64,000 nt of DNA, taken from assembly GCA_003344405.1 (NCBI GenBank), contig NOWV01000286.1, positions 1 to 64,000 of the forward strand, read 5' to 3'. Of the stretch, positions 62,984 through 64,000 are shown piece after piece. The DNA is from Trichoplax sp. H2 (lineage: Eukaryota > Placozoa > Uniplacotomia > Trichoplacea). A program made the position numbers and the translations under genes. Below the pieces are notes generated by a model. The model had not been told where the DNA came from, did no database searches, and was given only the letters and a program-made list of their open reading frames with translations. Numbering within the stretch: position 1 is the stretch's first letter; every line of letters starts with the position of its first letter.

Positions 62984-64000
62984 ATTTAGACCAAATCAGC
63001 ATGATTATTACTTATGCTTCTTAAATTATCATGATATTTTGGCTTTGCCCAGTTTAATTATTGTTTATAAACTAGGTTAAAGATAAACTTATAAAGTTAT
63101 GCTGATTTTGGTTATCAAATTTAATATTAACAATGGCCTCAATGTAGTAGTCCATAATTATAATTAGCATAAATAATTTTGAATAACTGTAATTAAGGGT
63201 ATTATTAACAAGAACATATTGGTAGCAATATATAACGGAATTAGCGTTGATGGATTTTAAATGGTTATGAATGCAAGAAGTAGTGCAACTGAAATAACGT
63301 CAGTTATTATTTATGCTTATAGCATCATAAATTTTTCTATTACTTTGTAGCAAAAGATTAAACGCTTCTCAAGTGTAGGCAATCAAAATATGTTATTTCA
63401 TGCTACCTATTTGAATTATGTCTCTAGATGAAGCTTAATAATTGGTAAAAATAAATAAATATAAATGAATAACGCATGTAATATATTGAAGAATGGTATT
63501 CAAATATAAATATATAAAAATCCGCGCCATACAGTGTAAGATCATTAGAGGTTCTTTAGAATTCATAGTTTAAATAATTAACTACTTTTGGCCGAGGTTA
63601 AGTAGAGTCATGTTTGAAACATTTAGAAGAGTTATTAAGTGATTGGATAACTCGTCTAAACTGGTTTAGTTGATCTTGATCTAAAACTTTCTATAAATGT
63701 GAAATTCAGTCTAGTTGTTAATGAGAAAGTTCATGTTTGCATAGTAATAAAGGTTATTTACCTTACCCAGCTATTGGCTATTTTTGAGTCAGACTTCGAA
63801 TACTGGTTATAGATACGATCTAGTAATTAGACATCTGAGATTTATAAACGCTTAGAAGTTTTGTTAAGTACTTTGGTTTGGTAAGCTCAATCAATGAAAT
63901 GATTGAAAAACTTCCTGGCAATCGTTTTTGTAATATTTGTTAGTAGTTCCAGCTATAATAGTAGTTGCTACATTGGCAAATTTTTATTTTATTTATAAAG
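62984..64000. other. Downstream flank of receptor 2
   Basis: AT-rich sequence after the receptor 2 stop. Near 63900-63960 a frame reads LKNFLAIVFVIFVSSSS, which looks like a signal peptide, but an in-frame stop separates it from the nearest ATG (63895). It may be the damaged or mis-read start of a third receptor gene beyond the window. Confidence 0.35.

Overview
The window is AT-rich eukaryotic nuclear DNA with short, phase-consistent exons separated by small GT-AG introns. The gene set is animal: two single-CH-domain calponin-like genes, two LCAT/PLA2G15-type lipases, a 4-coumarate-CoA-ligase/luciferase-like acyl-CoA synthetase, the APC/C subunit CDC16/APC6, and two multi-domain fibronectin-III-like single-pass receptors. 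The high intron density, compact genes and AT bias suggest an early-branching metazoan, most likely a placozoan (Trichoplax or relative). That is an inference and no species search was possible.

Layout, left to right. (1) 1053-4362 and 7923-11499, plus strand: tandem calponin-like paralogues whose first five exons have identical lengths. (2) 13380-17826, minus strand: LCAT/PLA2G15-like lipase copy 1. (3) 20617-25755, minus strand: acyl-CoA synthetase. (4) 27424-30823, minus strand: lipase copy 2, complete with signal peptide, with the same exon lengths as copy 1 for its last ten exons. (5) 30824-33196: a divergent intergenic region, less AT-rich, with dense self-complementary TACAGTAC/GTACTGTA blocks and a 106-bp tandem duplication. 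(6) 33197-37431, plus strand: CDC16 in 23 exons, two introns using GC donors. (7) 40969-48234 and 52395-62983, plus strand: two related receptors built from alternating cysteine-containing FN3-like modules (called A and B here), Ser/Thr-rich stalks, one transmembrane helix and a short tyrosine-containing tail. One exon of the second receptor carries a frameshift.

The repeats are informative. Three ~555-bp TG...CA elements (15289-15845, 53636-54189, 60341-60896) each have their own perfect 5-bp target-site duplication, an internal TATAAAA and, in one copy, AATAAA. They read as solo LTRs of one family. Two further TG...CA elements of a second family lie at 39973-40328 and 60330-61281, and the latter is interrupted by a family-1 copy. 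Introns of the receptor genes also hold several diverged tandem arrays and a 33-bp perfect hairpin.

The genes do not form an operon-like system. The best candidate for undescribed biology is the receptor pair, whose phase-symmetric A/B module architecture I do not recognise as a named family.
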